Shown: positions 8,961-18,725, counted from the stretch's first letter. The stretch is 64,000 nucleotides of DNA from SZUA-229 sp036567985 (GCA_036567985.1 DATCTK010000074.1:11361-75360); one strand, 5' to 3'. Notes: generated from the letters alone by a model not told the origin. Program-made: numbers and translations.

Positions 8961-10292
8961 CTACTTTAATTCTACACTCTTATATCTGGTATTTGTGTCA
9001 ATTATAAGATTCTCAGCTTTCTCATCATACTTGTCAGGTCGATCACTTTTATCATTATTAGCCCTCCCTGCCGCGAGCACACCCAGCCTTAAAATTAAAG
9101 CAGAATACAGCATGATGAAATAGGTGGGATTATAAATATTCACGAACAACATAGAAACCATAAAAGCCGCCAGTCCACCTATGTATGAATTATAAAAGTG
9201 TGAATAGCAATCATCCTTGGAACGCCATTTCATCACCTCTTTAAACATCGCGTAAAATATACTTAAAAAAAGACCGAGCCCTACAACACCAGTTGTTACA
9301 AGAAACAGAATATAATCACTATGTGAGTTCGCTCCAAACAAGGGGATAAATGTTTGCCAGCCAGTACCGAATATAGGCGAATAGATGAATGCTTCTAATG
9401 CTCTTGTCCAGATAGATAAGCGACCAGAAGTGTAATCTGTATTTGAATTTTCAACAAATTCGCCGCTTATCTTAAGCATTAGACCACTTGCTGTATTTTC
9501 TGGCAATAAGAAAAAGATTAGAACAAGGCCTACGAATGCGACGCTGTAGACACCAACAAGATTGAAAATTGATTTCATTATCGGCTGCTTTGAATGAAGC
9601 ACATAATAAACACCAATCGATGCTGCAAGTGATACAAGACCACCACGAGACCCTGTAAGCAAAAGAACAAAGATAGTTAGCACGAGCACAATAGTATAAA
9701 TTATTTTTTTTACTTTTTTCGTACTTGTAAATATAAATGCCAGCACAAGTGGAACAAAGGCGGCCAAATAGGCTGCAAACTGGTTTGGCTCAGCGAAAGC
9801 ACCTTTGGATCTACCCCATTTTTCATCGACAGTCGCCCTTTCAACACTCACTATATCAAAGGCACTCAATGCAGTAATCGCTAGAAAAACGACAAGCAAT
9901 ACTACCATTGAAAAAAGCAGCTTCTTTATGCTTTCTTCGTCATGAAGAATGCTATATGCCAATACAAATAGCACAAAAGGATCCATGTACGTTTTAATAA
10001 AAATCAACTGCGGTAATATGGAATAATTGGGAACAACTTTCATCAACGCTGTAGCTAACATCGAGAACAAGCAATAGACAATAAATAGCACTATCGGCAC
10101 ATTGACTGCATTAGGCGCAATAACAGGCTTATTTCTCATCATATTGACGACAAATAGAGAAACGATCAGACCATATAAAACGATATTTTTCAGACTCAGG
10201 CCAGGTATATTCGATATGCGAACACCGAGACTAAACTCCAGGACGAACGCAGCCATCAACAACACAAAAAGAATATTTACAAACCGTTCCAC
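8961..10292 (-). CDS. O-antigen ligase/polymerase-like membrane protein (Wzy_C domain)
   Basis: Integral inner-membrane protein of 443 residues with about ten to twelve hydrophobic segments. The central stretch LLLTGSRGGLVSLAAS matches the Wzy_C signature shared by polysaccharide polymerases and O-antigen ligases, followed by a large periplasmic loop. In this locus, with a Wzx-type flippase and a Wzc/Wza-type export set, the best guess is the repeat-unit polymerase (Wzy). The start is GTG at 10292 with GGGGA seven bases upstream. The polar C-terminal tail (from about residue 410) is cytoplasmic by prediction. Confidence 0.82.
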   Translation of the reverse strand: MERFVNILFVLLMAAFVLEFSLGVRISNIPGLSLKNIVLYGLIVSLFVVNMMRNKPVIAPNAVNVPIVLFIVYCLFSMLATALMKVVPNYSILPQLIFIKTYMDPFVLFVLAYSILHDEESIKKLLFSMVVLLVVFLAITALSAFDIVSVERATVDEKWGRSKGAFAEPNQFAAYLAAFVPLVLAFIFTSTKKVKKIIYTIVLVLTIFVLLLTGSRGGLVSLAASIGVYYVLHSKQPIMKSIFNLVGVYSVAFVGLVLIFFLLPENTASGLMLKISGEFVENSNTDYTSGRLSIWTRALEAFIYSPIFGTGWQTFIPLFGANSHSDYILFLVTTGVVGLGLFLSIFYAMFKEVMKWRSKDDCYSHFYNSYIGGLAAFMVSMLFVNIYNPTYFIMLYSALILRLGVLAAGRANNDKSDRPDKYDEKAENLIIDTNTRYKSVELK

Positions 10293-10482
10293 AGATTCCC
10301 CATCTTATCTATTACGCTACTAACTCGTAACTTATCAAACACTCACCGGCTTACAGCACATTTAATAAATTATTTTTATATTTTTTTATAAAAATTTATG
10401 AACAGCAACCTGACAGCCATGCTGTACAAATTTTAGACACTTTATATATAATAACTTTAGCAATGACAAAATACCTCCCACA
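10293..10482. other. AT-rich intergenic gap
   Basis: About 190 bases between a glycosyltransferase and the polymerase, both on the minus strand. It holds a long run of A/T (about 10358-10400) but no open frame, clear promoter hexamers or repeat family member seen elsewhere in the window. It may hold a local promoter for the downstream genes. Confidence 0.4.
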
Positions 10483-11697
10483 TCAATCAGAAGTAGAAAC
10501 TGCCTTGATCAGCCTATTGAAGCGCTGCCCCAGGGCTTGCCAGTTATAATTAGCACGAACATATCTTTGAGCTTCCAGTCCGATAGCTCTAGCACTCTCT
10601 GCTTCATCGAGATAGCGAAGTATTGCGCCTGAAAATTCCTCAGGCGTATTGGCACCAATGTAATGCCTGTTTTTGGTAGCTGGCACAGCCTCAATTCCCA
10701 TTTCATTAGAAATAACCAGGCGTCCAAGTGCGAACGCCTCCAAAACTTTATTTTTGAGGCCCCCGCCCATCTGCATTGGATTAATCATTATTGGTATTCT
10801 GGACACAAGCGCAAACAGATCATCAACAAAACCTGTAACTTTAATGTTTTCATACTCTTCACCCATTCGAACAATGTCTTCACTGGCGTTTCTACCGATA
10901 ATGTACCAGTCAATGTTCTTGTCACTGAGATAGGGTTTATATACGTTCTCGAAAAAATATTGCACCGCACTGCTATTAGGCGGGAAATCCAGTGATCCCC
11001 AAAAGGCAATACTTCTACTCATCTGCATGGCTGGTATTTTATAATCCAGCAATTCAGGTAAAAAACCATTTGGTATATCAAATATCCTGTCATCTGCGCC
11101 TTTATTAAGATCTGACAGAACCTTTCTATCTACAGGTGAGATAGTCGTTACAAAATCAAAATGTTTAGCCAGGTTAGACTCCTGGTATTGAGCCCTGATC
11201 ATTTCGATATGTTGTTTAAGCCTGGCTATAAGTCCGGCTGGCTGACCCAGATATTGGTAACGCCTTTGAACGGAAAGTGTTTTACAATCAATATCGTCTA
11301 CCAGCTTAGGTATATTTGTAAAGGGCTGCACAAACTCAGATGCAGAAAGCGTATGTACAATAATAAACTCAATATTATGTTTTTCTATATAGCCTGATAA
11401 CAACGAAACTATATGCGCATAATATGCTGGCGAACTTTTTCTAAATGAGGCACCTGTTTTATAAAACAGGTGCCGTAAAGGACTGCAACCACCTGTTTTA
11501 TTCGGTAATACCAAAATATCATCATAAACATTCGTTTGTTTAAGCGCTTCAATCCGAGCCTGGTCATCATCGAATACGGCCAAAAAACAGTTATGCTCAC
11601 TGGATAATTCTTTACTCAATGGAAACACACGTATTGTATTTCCATTGTAATTAGCTGGATATGGAAGCGTGATATTTAAAACAAGAATATTTGACAT
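10483..11697 (-). CDS. Glycosyltransferase, GT4-like
   Basis: 404-residue GT-B glycosyltransferase. The N-terminus NILVLNITLPYPANYNGN with a following FLAVFDDD resembles the sugar transferase family found with exosortase/PEP-CTERM systems (TIGR03087-like); this is a resemblance only. The donor half opens RSIAFWGSLDFPPNSSAVQ and contains INPMQMGGGLKNKVLEAFAL with the conserved Glu. The ATG is at 11697, seven bases after the sulfotransferase stop, so the two are probably one transcript. Confidence 0.85.
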   Translation of the reverse strand: MSNILVLNITLPYPANYNGNTIRVFPLSKELSSEHNCFLAVFDDDQARIEALKQTNVYDDILVLPNKTGGCSPLRHLFYKTGASFRKSSPAYYAHIVSLLSGYIEKHNIEFIIVHTLSASEFVQPFTNIPKLVDDIDCKTLSVQRRYQYLGQPAGLIARLKQHIEMIRAQYQESNLAKHFDFVTTISPVDRKVLSDLNKGADDRIFDIPNGFLPELLDYKIPAMQMSRSIAFWGSLDFPPNSSAVQYFFENVYKPYLSDKNIDWYIIGRNASEDIVRMGEEYENIKVTGFVDDLFALVSRIPIMINPMQMGGGLKNKVLEAFALGRLVISNEMGIEAVPATKNRHYIGANTPEEFSGAILRYLDEAESARAIGLEAQRYVRANYNWQALGQRFNRLIKAVSTSD

Positions 11698-11704
11698 GAC
11701 CTTA

Positions 11705-12682
11705 TTAGTATCCGACCCTTGATAGAAGATCTTTACAAATCAGCCGTATAATTAGCTGATCGAAAAAACCTATATTTTTTTTCTTGTGGGTCACCTTCCC
11801 TCTAGGCGTATCAATTTTCTTATTAAGCACTGACTCGTCCAGATCCTTTATTCCCAGATAATCGCCTAGATGTGTAATATCAATTTTACCACTGACCAGG
11901 TCTTCAAATTTGATCATCAGGCCATCTACATCCGCACAACCATCAAGATAACCAGATAGTAGAAGCTTCCAGTGTCTTGCAAACGCTATTGCAGACTTTC
12001 GATAGTAGCCAGGCCAGACACTACGCCAGCGATTGCCTTTCCAAGAACGATAGGCATTGAACGGGCTCCTGTACACAAAAAGAAATTTGGCATCTGGATA
12101 CAGCCATTTTAAATATCGAGCATGATCGATTGTTAAACGTACTTCCTTTAGACCCCAGCGCTCTACCCCGAATTCCTCCTTCGATGAGACTGACAACCAC
12201 TGATTAAAATGGGCTTTATGTGCTTTTTTCAAATAGCTAATTTTGGGTGCAAGATTCGCCACCCATTTACCAGAAAGGTCGGACACATTTGCCGTAGTCT
12301 CAAAAAAGGAATAAGGGGGCCAGTCTTGAGTGATTGCCGTAAGACTATGGCTCAATCTGGCGACACCAGCCGTATCACCCAGCGGCTCACCCCAAATCAA
12401 GACTTTCCCAGACGACATTAGCAACCTTTGTACTAATGTAGAGCCTGAGCGCCAACCAGCAGAAAAGACAAAGATCGGCGACTCTTGTGCCTCATTCTCG
12501 ACATCTTCGGGCCACCTTTGCTGTATAACGCAGAGCGCATCACTAAGTTTATTTGCTTCTTTAAGCTCAACAGGAAAGGTAAAACGACGACGAAATAGAA
12601 ACTCTTTAAAGTCTTCGATATTGCGGTTAATGAAAACCTGAAAATTAAAAGAAATAATTGAACTCCTACAAAACCCACGCAA
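11705..12682 (-). CDS. Sulfotransferase family protein
   Basis: Predicted PAPS-dependent sulfotransferase of 325 residues acting on a carbohydrate. The 5'-phosphosulfate loop reads SAGWRSGSTLVQRLL (about residues 74-88) and the 3'-phosphate site reads FLFVYRSPFNAYRSW (about 201-215). KFEDLVSG near the C-terminal side is also common in the family. The start is taken as TTG at 12682, which has GAG five bases upstream; no ATG is available before the catalytic loop, so the start is uncertain. Divergent from a second sulfotransferase and read with the downstream glycosyltransferases. PAPS would come from the fused sulfate-activating enzyme at 24157-25863. Confidence 0.85.
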   Translation of the reverse strand: MRGFCRSSIISFNFQVFINRNIEDFKEFLFRRRFTFPVELKEANKLSDALCVIQQRWPEDVENEAQESPIFVFSAGWRSGSTLVQRLLMSSGKVLIWGEPLGDTAGVARLSHSLTAITQDWPPYSFFETTANVSDLSGKWVANLAPKISYLKKAHKAHFNQWLSVSSKEEFGVERWGLKEVRLTIDHARYLKWLYPDAKFLFVYRSPFNAYRSWKGNRWRSVWPGYYRKSAIAFARHWKLLLSGYLDGCADVDGLMIKFEDLVSGKIDITHLGDYLGIKDLDESVLNKKIDTPRGKVTHKKKNIGFFDQLIIRLICKDLLSRVGY

Positions 12683-12881
12683 AATGTCTCAAATCAGGCC
12701 AACTAACAGCACTATATTAGAATATTTTAATATCTTATGCATGACATGCTATATTAGGATACAGCGATATACATCCAGCTAGCTATCACAGCCAGTTAAT
12801 ATACAACAACTTAGCAAATAATAGTGAGTATACAAATAGATATTTTATAGTCACCCTATATCCAGTATAATTTCAGGTCCT
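12683..12881. promoter_or_regulatory. Divergent intergenic region between two sulfotransferases
   Basis: About 199 AT-rich bases between genes pointing outward, so promoters in both directions are expected. Many TATA-like stretches are present and none stands out as a clear -35/-10 pair. This is an inference from gene orientation. Confidence 0.35.
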
Positions 12882-13796
12882 TTGAGCAGCTGTAATTACT
12901 TAAATATGATAATAAAGAAGCCCATCTTTATAGGTGGTTTTATGCGTTCTGGTACAACACTGTTACGTTATCTGCTAGATTCCCACCCTAATATCTCCTG
13001 TGGTCCAGAAACAGTACGATTTATTCCCGAACTTAGACAGTACATTGACAACGTACTATGCTCAGAGGTTTTTGTTGAAACCCTGGATAACTTCAACTTG
13101 ACAGAGAAGGCATTCCTTAACCTGGCAGCACGAGACCCTATTGCTTCATTTTTTAGCCCATTTTGTGAAGCCAATGATAAAAAACGATGGGCTACCAAAA
13201 CACCAAGCAACATCCTGCACTTTGATTTTCTAGGCAGGTTATTTCCAGATGCTCACTTCATACACGTTATTAGAGATGGGCGAGACTGCCTGTGTTCTCT
13301 TAATAATGTCGACTGGTGGGGGGAACCATTAAAAAATCCGGTAACCTTCTACAATACTGCGAAGCGATGGGCAGAATACGTGGAAACAGGGAGAGAACAT
13401 GGCAAGAATCTCAACTACATGGAAATTACTTATGAAGACCTCACAGCGAGTCCTAAACAGGTATTAGCAAAAATTCTATCTTTCATCGGAGAAGACTGGG
13501 ACGATGCACTTCTTTCACATGAAAAGAGAGAATACAAACATGAAGTTCGCGTTGATTCACGGAACAAAGATGGTGCGGCACGACCCATAACAAGACAAGA
13601 ATCAAAATGGAAATCAAAATTTACAGAAAAACAGTCGCGTAGATTTAGCACCATCGCAGGAAAACTTCTTGAAGAACTCGGTTATGATATAACTCCCGGA
13701 CACTTCGTTAAAAATATTTATAAAAACAAGAGAGAAAAAGCTCCGTTAAACTACCGTGCGGAATATAGACTACTAGAATTAATGGGTAAACTTTAG
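12882..13796 (+). CDS. Sulfotransferase family protein
   Basis: Second predicted PAPS-dependent sulfotransferase, 304 residues, unlike the first in overall sequence. The 5'-phosphosulfate loop is IFIGGFMRSGTTLLRYLLDS (about 15-34) and the 3'-phosphate region is FIHVIRDGRDCLCSL. ITYEDLTASP follows, then a basic C-terminal part. A TTG at 12882 has AGG about five bases upstream; an ATG at 12906 is the alternative and keeps the whole domain. First gene of a plus-strand group with a flippase and a beta-helix protein, embedded in an otherwise minus-strand locus. Confidence 0.87.
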   Translation: MSSCNYLNMIIKKPIFIGGFMRSGTTLLRYLLDSHPNISCGPETVRFIPELRQYIDNVLCSEVFVETLDNFNLTEKAFLNLAARDPIASFFSPFCEANDKKRWATKTPSNILHFDFLGRLFPDAHFIHVIRDGRDCLCSLNNVDWWGEPLKNPVTFYNTAKRWAEYVETGREHGKNLNYMEITYEDLTASPKQVLAKILSFIGEDWDDALLSHEKREYKHEVRVDSRNKDGAARPITRQESKWKSKFTEKQSRRFSTIAGKLLEELGYDITPGHFVKNIYKNKREKAPLNYRAEYRLLELMGKL

Positions 13797-13862
13797 CACA
13801 TGTCTAAATTATTACGCCAGAAAATCAGAAGCACAACATCATAAACAGAGATATCATACACA

Positions 13863-15305
13863 TTGGCCTCATTATCTTCTAGAAGTATCGTTCTTATATT
13901 TGCGCGCCTTTCAAATTACGCCGTTTTGTTACTCAGCCCACTTTTTCTTGTACGCATACTCGATATAGAGACCTACGGCCTGTATCGTGAATTTACACTA
14001 TATGCACTTCTTTCTGTAACAATTTTTTCATTCGGCATAAAAGGTAATCTACTTTATTTCATACCTAAAGATGAGGCTAACGAAAAGACCTATGTAAGTA
14101 ATTCTATTTATTTAATTTTTATTACATCTCTGATCGGCTTGTTGTTGATCCAGGTATTTAGCACACCTATAGCCAGTAAGTTGAGCTTTGATTATATTGA
14201 CATTATGTCGATGTATATTTTCTTTTACCTCAACCTTGATATTATCGAATCCTTCTGGCTCGCAAAAAAACGTTCTAACTATGTATTTTTATACTCAACA
14301 ACAGTGCTGACAGCGCGTATGCTTGTAGTAATTATTACTGCATATATCACGCGAAACATTCATGACATTATATTTTTCATGACTGTTGCGGAGGCACTGA
14401 AGTTCTCAATATTAGCATTCTGGTGGGGTTTTAAACAAAAAATATCGTTTAGATTTAATACAACGTTTGCACGTAAACAACTAACATATATAGCACCTCT
14501 AGGTATAGGAGGTTTGATAGCTGCAATCAACCTAAAATTCGGTAGCATATATATCTCGACCATGATTGGTGCAACAGCTCTGGCAATTTACTCCATCGGC
14601 ATCTACCAGATACCTGTACTAGCTATCGTCCGTTCCGCGGTTTCCGACGTTATTTTTCCAGACATGGTAGAAATGAACGAGTCCAGCGAGAAAAAGGCAC
14701 TACACCTCTGGAAACGGGCTAATACTCTGTTCTGCATTATTGTTTTTCCTGTATTCACAGTATTCATGGTTTTCGCTGAAAAATTCATAACGATTATGTT
14801 CACGGAACAATATATCGATTCAACACCTATTTTCCAGCTAATGCTCATATTAATGGTACGCCGTTGTTTCGAACTTGGTACACCGCTACGCTCTAAAAAT
14901 AAAAACAAATACTTCTTTAGAGGTAATATTATCGCCCTTACTATCAATATAATTATAACGATAGCACTGTTCGAAAAATACAAATTACTAGCGCCCGCTA
15001 TTGCATACGTGATCTCAGATTTTATAATGGCTGGCTATCTAACCTTAAAAATACTTACAATATACAGGATTAGACTTGGTGAGCTAATTCTATGGCGAAA
15101 AATAATATTGATAGCTATTGCCTCTATCGTTGCACTGCCACTTTTAATATATGCCAACACCACAAATTCTTTTATACTAATATTATCTATGATATCTGTA
15201 TATTGTATTATCTACATCATTCTTATAAAAATATTCAACATTGACGATGCAAACCTGTTGTTTAAAAAATTAATGTCAAAATTCAAAAAAAGACCTGTTA
15301 TGTAG
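13863..15305 (+). CDS. Polysaccharide flippase, Wzx/MATE-like (MOP superfamily)
   Basis: Inner-membrane protein of about 480 residues with some twelve to fourteen hydrophobic segments. The N-terminus SRSIVLIFARLSNYAVLLLS then FLVRILDIETYGLYREF is typical of Wzx-type lipid-linked oligosaccharide translocases. It would move undecaprenyl-linked repeat units to the periplasmic side for polymerisation. The start is set at TTG 13863 because no ATG precedes the first membrane segment; no strong ribosome site is visible, so the start is soft. Very AT-rich. Confidence 0.85.
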   Translation: MASLSSRSIVLIFARLSNYAVLLLSPLFLVRILDIETYGLYREFTLYALLSVTIFSFGIKGNLLYFIPKDEANEKTYVSNSIYLIFITSLIGLLLIQVFSTPIASKLSFDYIDIMSMYIFFYLNLDIIESFWLAKKRSNYVFLYSTTVLTARMLVVIITAYITRNIHDIIFFMTVAEALKFSILAFWWGFKQKISFRFNTTFARKQLTYIAPLGIGGLIAAINLKFGSIYISTMIGATALAIYSIGIYQIPVLAIVRSAVSDVIFPDMVEMNESSEKKALHLWKRANTLFCIIVFPVFTVFMVFAEKFITIMFTEQYIDSTPIFQLMLILMVRRCFELGTPLRSKNKNKYFFRGNIIALTINIIITIALFEKYKLLAPAIAYVISDFIMAGYLTLKILTIYRIRLGELILWRKIILIAIASIVALPLLIYANTTNSFILILSMISVYCIIYIILIKIFNIDDANLLFKKLMSKFKKRPVM

Positions 15306-15316
15306 GTAATCTTATA

Positions 15317-16984
15317 ATGCAAAAAATTTCAATTCTATATAAGATAATTTTGTTAACGGCACTAGTATTTCACGCCGAGGCCGAAACATACTATGTAAAC
15401 CAGGCCGATGGTCTAGACACCAATTCAGGTTTATCATTAGAAAATCCGTGGAAATCAATCGCCAGGGTAAACTCACATATATTTAACCCGGGTGATAATA
15501 TTCTATTCCATAGAGGCCAGAAATGGAGAGAAACACTAGTACCACCAACATCAGGCACCGAACTAAATCCAGTTTATTTCGGCGCTTATGGAGAAGGCGT
15601 TAACCCCGTAATTTTACGCACCGATCGATTCTCAGACTGGAAACTTGTTCAAACTGATAACTCAAAGAGTAAGATATGGGAAGGAAGAATACCCAAGCTG
15701 AGAAATTCATGGGGAATTATAATCGATGGTCAAAGACTTCCAGTTCACAAACAATACGATAAGGTTAAACTGAGCTCATTAAATGACAGGTATTTTTACT
15801 CACCTTTGAACAAAAATGTTTTCTATTTACGAAACGATACAGGAAATCCCGGAATAGCAGAAATCGGAGCTCGTAAGGCCGCGATCATAGTCGAGAACAA
15901 ACATCATGTCGTAATTGAGAATATTGATGCATTTGGCCCAGGTGGACGCGCAACATCAGGTGGTTCTACCGGATACATGAACGTCATGATTATAGGTAAT
16001 TCGAGCTATATTACACTAAAAAATATGACTGTGAGCCATGGCAATAGCATTGGTGTATCCGCCAAGTCTGACACTACGAATATCAAATATTTAAATCTCA
16101 TATCACACGATAATGCTAGCACCGGAATATATATGAATAGTCAAAATGGCTTAATTAAGGACTGTAGATCATTCAACAATGGGATTGTCGCTAGCGACTC
16201 AGGTGACAGGGGTGGTATTGGGTCATTCAAAGGATCCAACATCAATATTGAGAACAATATAGTACACAGTAACGGCCCAATAAATGGTAATGCTGACTAT
16301 GAAATATCAATCGTTGGAACTGGAAGAGTTTCGATTCAACGGAACTTCATATATGACTGCCGTCAAGGCTGCCTACAAATTGCTGAAGGCGGAGATGATA
16401 GCATTATCAGTTACAACATAATTTCTGGATATGGCACTGCAATGGGAAAAATGACGTCAATAGGAAAATTATCTGGTATCAGAATTGGCGGTGGGACATC
16501 CGGGTCAAAAAACATACAAATATTAAATAACATTATTCACAACGGACATCAATCATCAACATCACGCGAAGCAGGTATTTTTATAACAAACTTTGACAAT
16601 AGCGGCCTTAGTATCACGAACAACATATTTTCAGATAACATAAATAAACACGTTTATATACAAGGCAAAGATATAAGCAAATTTAGTTTTAGCCATAATT
16701 TATATCAGAGCAATGAAATACCGTTCGGTTGGCATAACAAGGACATATACAGTCTGACTGGCTGGAGAAACAAATTAAGATTAGATGCTAATTCAATAGC
16801 AGCTGATCCTGCCTTCATCAATAAAAGCGGTGTATATAATCAAGCCACTGACTTCATGCTAAAACCAATGTCTCCTGCAATTCGAAAAGGCAATCAAGAC
16901 AAAATCATGAATACAGACTATTTCGGAAATGTTATCGACACATCGAATCCACATAATATCGGCGTTGATCAGACGATTCATTGA
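15317..16984 (+). CDS. Secreted right-handed parallel beta-helix protein
   Basis: 555 residues with an N-terminal signal peptide (hydrophobic core ILYKIILLTALVF, likely cut near AEA-ETYYV). The mature N-terminus YYVNQADGLDTNSGLSLENP followed by WKSIARVN is the common opening of pectate-lyase-like beta-helix proteins. The rest holds many short Asn-rich rungs such as ITLKNMTVSHGNSIG and NIENNIVHSNG. Such proteins act as polysaccharide lyases, epimerases or binding proteins; catalytic residues cannot be assigned, so the activity is open. It starts 11 bases after the flippase stop, and its 3' end overlaps that of the opposing glycosyltransferase by seven bases. Confidence 0.8.
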   Translation: MQKISILYKIILLTALVFHAEAETYYVNQADGLDTNSGLSLENPWKSIARVNSHIFNPGDNILFHRGQKWRETLVPPTSGTELNPVYFGAYGEGVNPVILRTDRFSDWKLVQTDNSKSKIWEGRIPKLRNSWGIIIDGQRLPVHKQYDKVKLSSLNDRYFYSPLNKNVFYLRNDTGNPGIAEIGARKAAIIVENKHHVVIENIDAFGPGGRATSGGSTGYMNVMIIGNSSYITLKNMTVSHGNSIGVSAKSDTTNIKYLNLISHDNASTGIYMNSQNGLIKDCRSFNNGIVASDSGDRGGIGSFKGSNINIENNIVHSNGPINGNADYEISIVGTGRVSIQRNFIYDCRQGCLQIAEGGDDSIISYNIISGYGTAMGKMTSIGKLSGIRIGGGTSGSKNIQILNNIIHNGHQSSTSREAGIFITNFDNSGLSITNNIFSDNINKHVYIQGKDISKFSFSHNLYQSNEIPFGWHNKDIYSLTGWRNKLRLDANSIAADPAFINKSGVYNQATDFMLKPMSPAIRKGNQDKIMNTDYFGNVIDTSNPHNIGVDQTIH

Positions 16985-17787
16985 TTATTTCCAGGCAAAG
17001 CAAGCAATGAACCTTTTATAAAGTATTTAAACATACTAATCAGGTGCCACCTCAAGTGTATATTACTGAACATTTTTAGACCCAGCTTAATACTTTGATG
17101 TTGGCCTGCATGGATTACTGTTGAAACAGGCATATACTTAACTTTATAGCCTTTTCTCCAGCAACCCCTACACCAGTCAACATCTTCCATATAAAGAAAG
17201 TAACGCTCATCCATACCACCGATGACATTTAGTACTTCTGCTTTAACCAAGGTTGCACCGCCGGAGACCCAATCAACTTCTTTTAAGGAATTGTGATCAA
17301 AAGCATCCATCAGATAGCGCCCCTTTTCGCTAGCTGCACCTGGAAATCTGGACAATATGCTCCTAACCATCAGAAATGTCCACGGTCTCGGAAACGCCCT
17401 ACAGGAGGGCTGTACATTATAATTCTGGTCTACGACTTTTGGTCCAGAAATCGCCCAGTCGCTCTCCTTATCCATTTCGTACATAATCTGGTTGATATTA
17501 GAGTCTGTTAGCAGACAATCAGGGTTAAGTACATAAATATAATCACCACTTGCATGTGAAATGCCGATATTGACTCCACCTGCATAGCCGAGATTATTAC
17601 CTGTGTTGACCATTGTAGCGCCGCTTATCGATTTACAGTGGCTGGCTAAATCTGTCTCGCTGTATTCAGAGTTGGATATTATGAAACACTCATATTCAAT
17701 TTCAGATAGATGTGTTTGTATCGATTGAAGGCAGTCCTGAACCTGATCCATACAATGGTATTCTATTATTATTATACTTAGTCTCAT
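16978..17787 (-). CDS. Glycosyltransferase family 2, rhamnosyltransferase-like
   Basis: GT-A fold enzyme of 269 residues. MRLSIIIIEYHCMDQVQDCL opens the nucleotide-binding domain; TGNNLGYAGGVNIGI and YVLNPDCLL (the metal-binding DxD equivalent is NPDC) follow, and MEDVDWCRGCWRKGYKVKY supplies the likely catalytic acidic residues. This pattern is typical of WbbL-like rhamnosyltransferases, which would use the dTDP-rhamnose made by rfbBACD; the sugar assignment is inference. It begins three bases after the Alg13-like gene stop, and ends tail-to-tail with the beta-helix gene. Confidence 0.86.
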   Translation of the reverse strand: MRLSIIIIEYHCMDQVQDCLQSIQTHLSEIEYECFIISNSEYSETDLASHCKSISGATMVNTGNNLGYAGGVNIGISHASGDYIYVLNPDCLLTDSNINQIMYEMDKESDWAISGPKVVDQNYNVQPSCRAFPRPWTFLMVRSILSRFPGAASEKGRYLMDAFDHNSLKEVDWVSGGATLVKAEVLNVIGGMDERYFLYMEDVDWCRGCWRKGYKVKYMPVSTVIHAGQHQSIKLGLKMFSNIHLRWHLISMFKYFIKGSLLALPGNNQ

Positions 17788-17790
17788 TAC

Positions 17791-18264
17791 CTATTTACCG
17801 AGCATCTGATTTATTGTCTGCGCTATATGCGTCGCCATTGTATGATCTACTTCAGTCTTTATTGATAGCGCACGTGCTGATGCTATAGCCTCTGGCAGTT
17901 TTCCTGTATCGTAAAGCGGGATTATAAGTCCTTCTTCTGCAAGTGCTTTAACTATTTCAGTCTGGTCATCCATACTCTCGCCCTTTTCCCTGATACGGGG
18001 TACTGCAACTACCTTTGCAGCTGATGTTATACAATCCTGCAGGCTGCCAAATCCCCCCTGGGTTATTACAACATCGGCAGATTTCATCAGATCGAGTAGC
18101 TTTTCATGGGGCATAAAGTCATATGCCTCAATAATGTCACTTATTACAGGCGTATTGCCGGACTGAACGATAATTTTTTCGCCCGAATTTTCGGCATATT
18201 TCACTACCTGTTCTAAAAGGCGCGTAAACGGGTATGGATTTGTGCCGAGCATGACCAGTATCAA
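17791..18264 (-). CDS. Alg13/PssE-like glycosyltransferase subunit (GT28 C-terminal type)
   Basis: Catalytic, donor-binding half of a split GT28-type glycosyltransferase whose membrane-anchoring half is the upstream Alg14-like gene. I set the start at TTG 18264, which overlaps the upstream stop (TTGA), has GGGG about ten bases upstream, and gives the family-typical start (M)ILVMLGTNPYPFTRLLE. A longer frame reaches 18318 but only adds residues that overlap the neighbour. The donor-site motif VVITQGGFGSLQDCI is present. 157 residues is the usual length for PssE/EpsF-type proteins. Likely donor is a UDP-sugar such as UDP-GlcA or UDP-Glc. Confidence 0.83.
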   Translation of the reverse strand: MILVMLGTNPYPFTRLLEQVVKYAENSGEKIIVQSGNTPVISDIIEAYDFMPHEKLLDLMKSADVVITQGGFGSLQDCITSAAKVVAVPRIREKGESMDDQTEIVKALAEEGLIIPLYDTGKLPEAIASARALSIKTEVDHTMATHIAQTINQMLGK

Positions 18265-18725
18265 ATCAACCGCCCCATATAAATCGCGCGTGGATAGACT
18301 TTCAGCATAGTCTTCCATTGGACATAGAATACATCAGCGTACTTGTACATAAAGCGTCCAGTTTTTGAAGGCTCTAGCACTCTCGCACCAGATTCGATAT
18401 AAATCACTTTTGAACCATACAGTTTGCCAAGCATACACATAGCAAGTGCAATTCCTGAACCAGTACTCAGAACGATAGCAGGTCGCTGTAGAGAGAAAAT
18501 GTAGAGCGATCGTATAGCATTAACAAAAAAGCCAGTAAGACTAGTATGTGGATCGTTTATATAAAAATGATCATAGCGTTCAATTCGTCCTGCAACATGC
18601 TTATCCTTTTTGGTGACGATGAATGTGTCAACATCAACCAGTTTTATAGCAGACAACGCCTCTGACAAATGCCCACCGGCTGAACAAACCACACACAATT
18701 CACGCTTGAACCGCTTAACGAACAC
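18261..18725 (-). CDS. Alg14/PssD-like glycosyltransferase subunit
   Basis: Membrane-associated partner of the Alg13-like subunit. ELCVVCSAGGHLSEAL is the diagnostic N-terminal motif, followed by VLSTGSGIALAMCMLGK and VIYIESGARV as in Alg14/PssD proteins. I prefer the GTG start at 18725, which has AGAGGGG with an eight-base spacer and overlaps the upstream stop by 11 bases; earlier starts at 18746 and 18776 would overlap the neighbour more. That gives 154 residues. Coupled on both sides, it must be made together with its partner. Confidence 0.83.
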   Translation of the reverse strand: MFVKRFKRELCVVCSAGGHLSEALSAIKLVDVDTFIVTKKDKHVAGRIERYDHFYINDPHTSLTGFFVNAIRSLYIFSLQRPAIVLSTGSGIALAMCMLGKLYGSKVIYIESGARVLEPSKTGRFMYKYADVFYVQWKTMLKVYPRAIYMGRLI

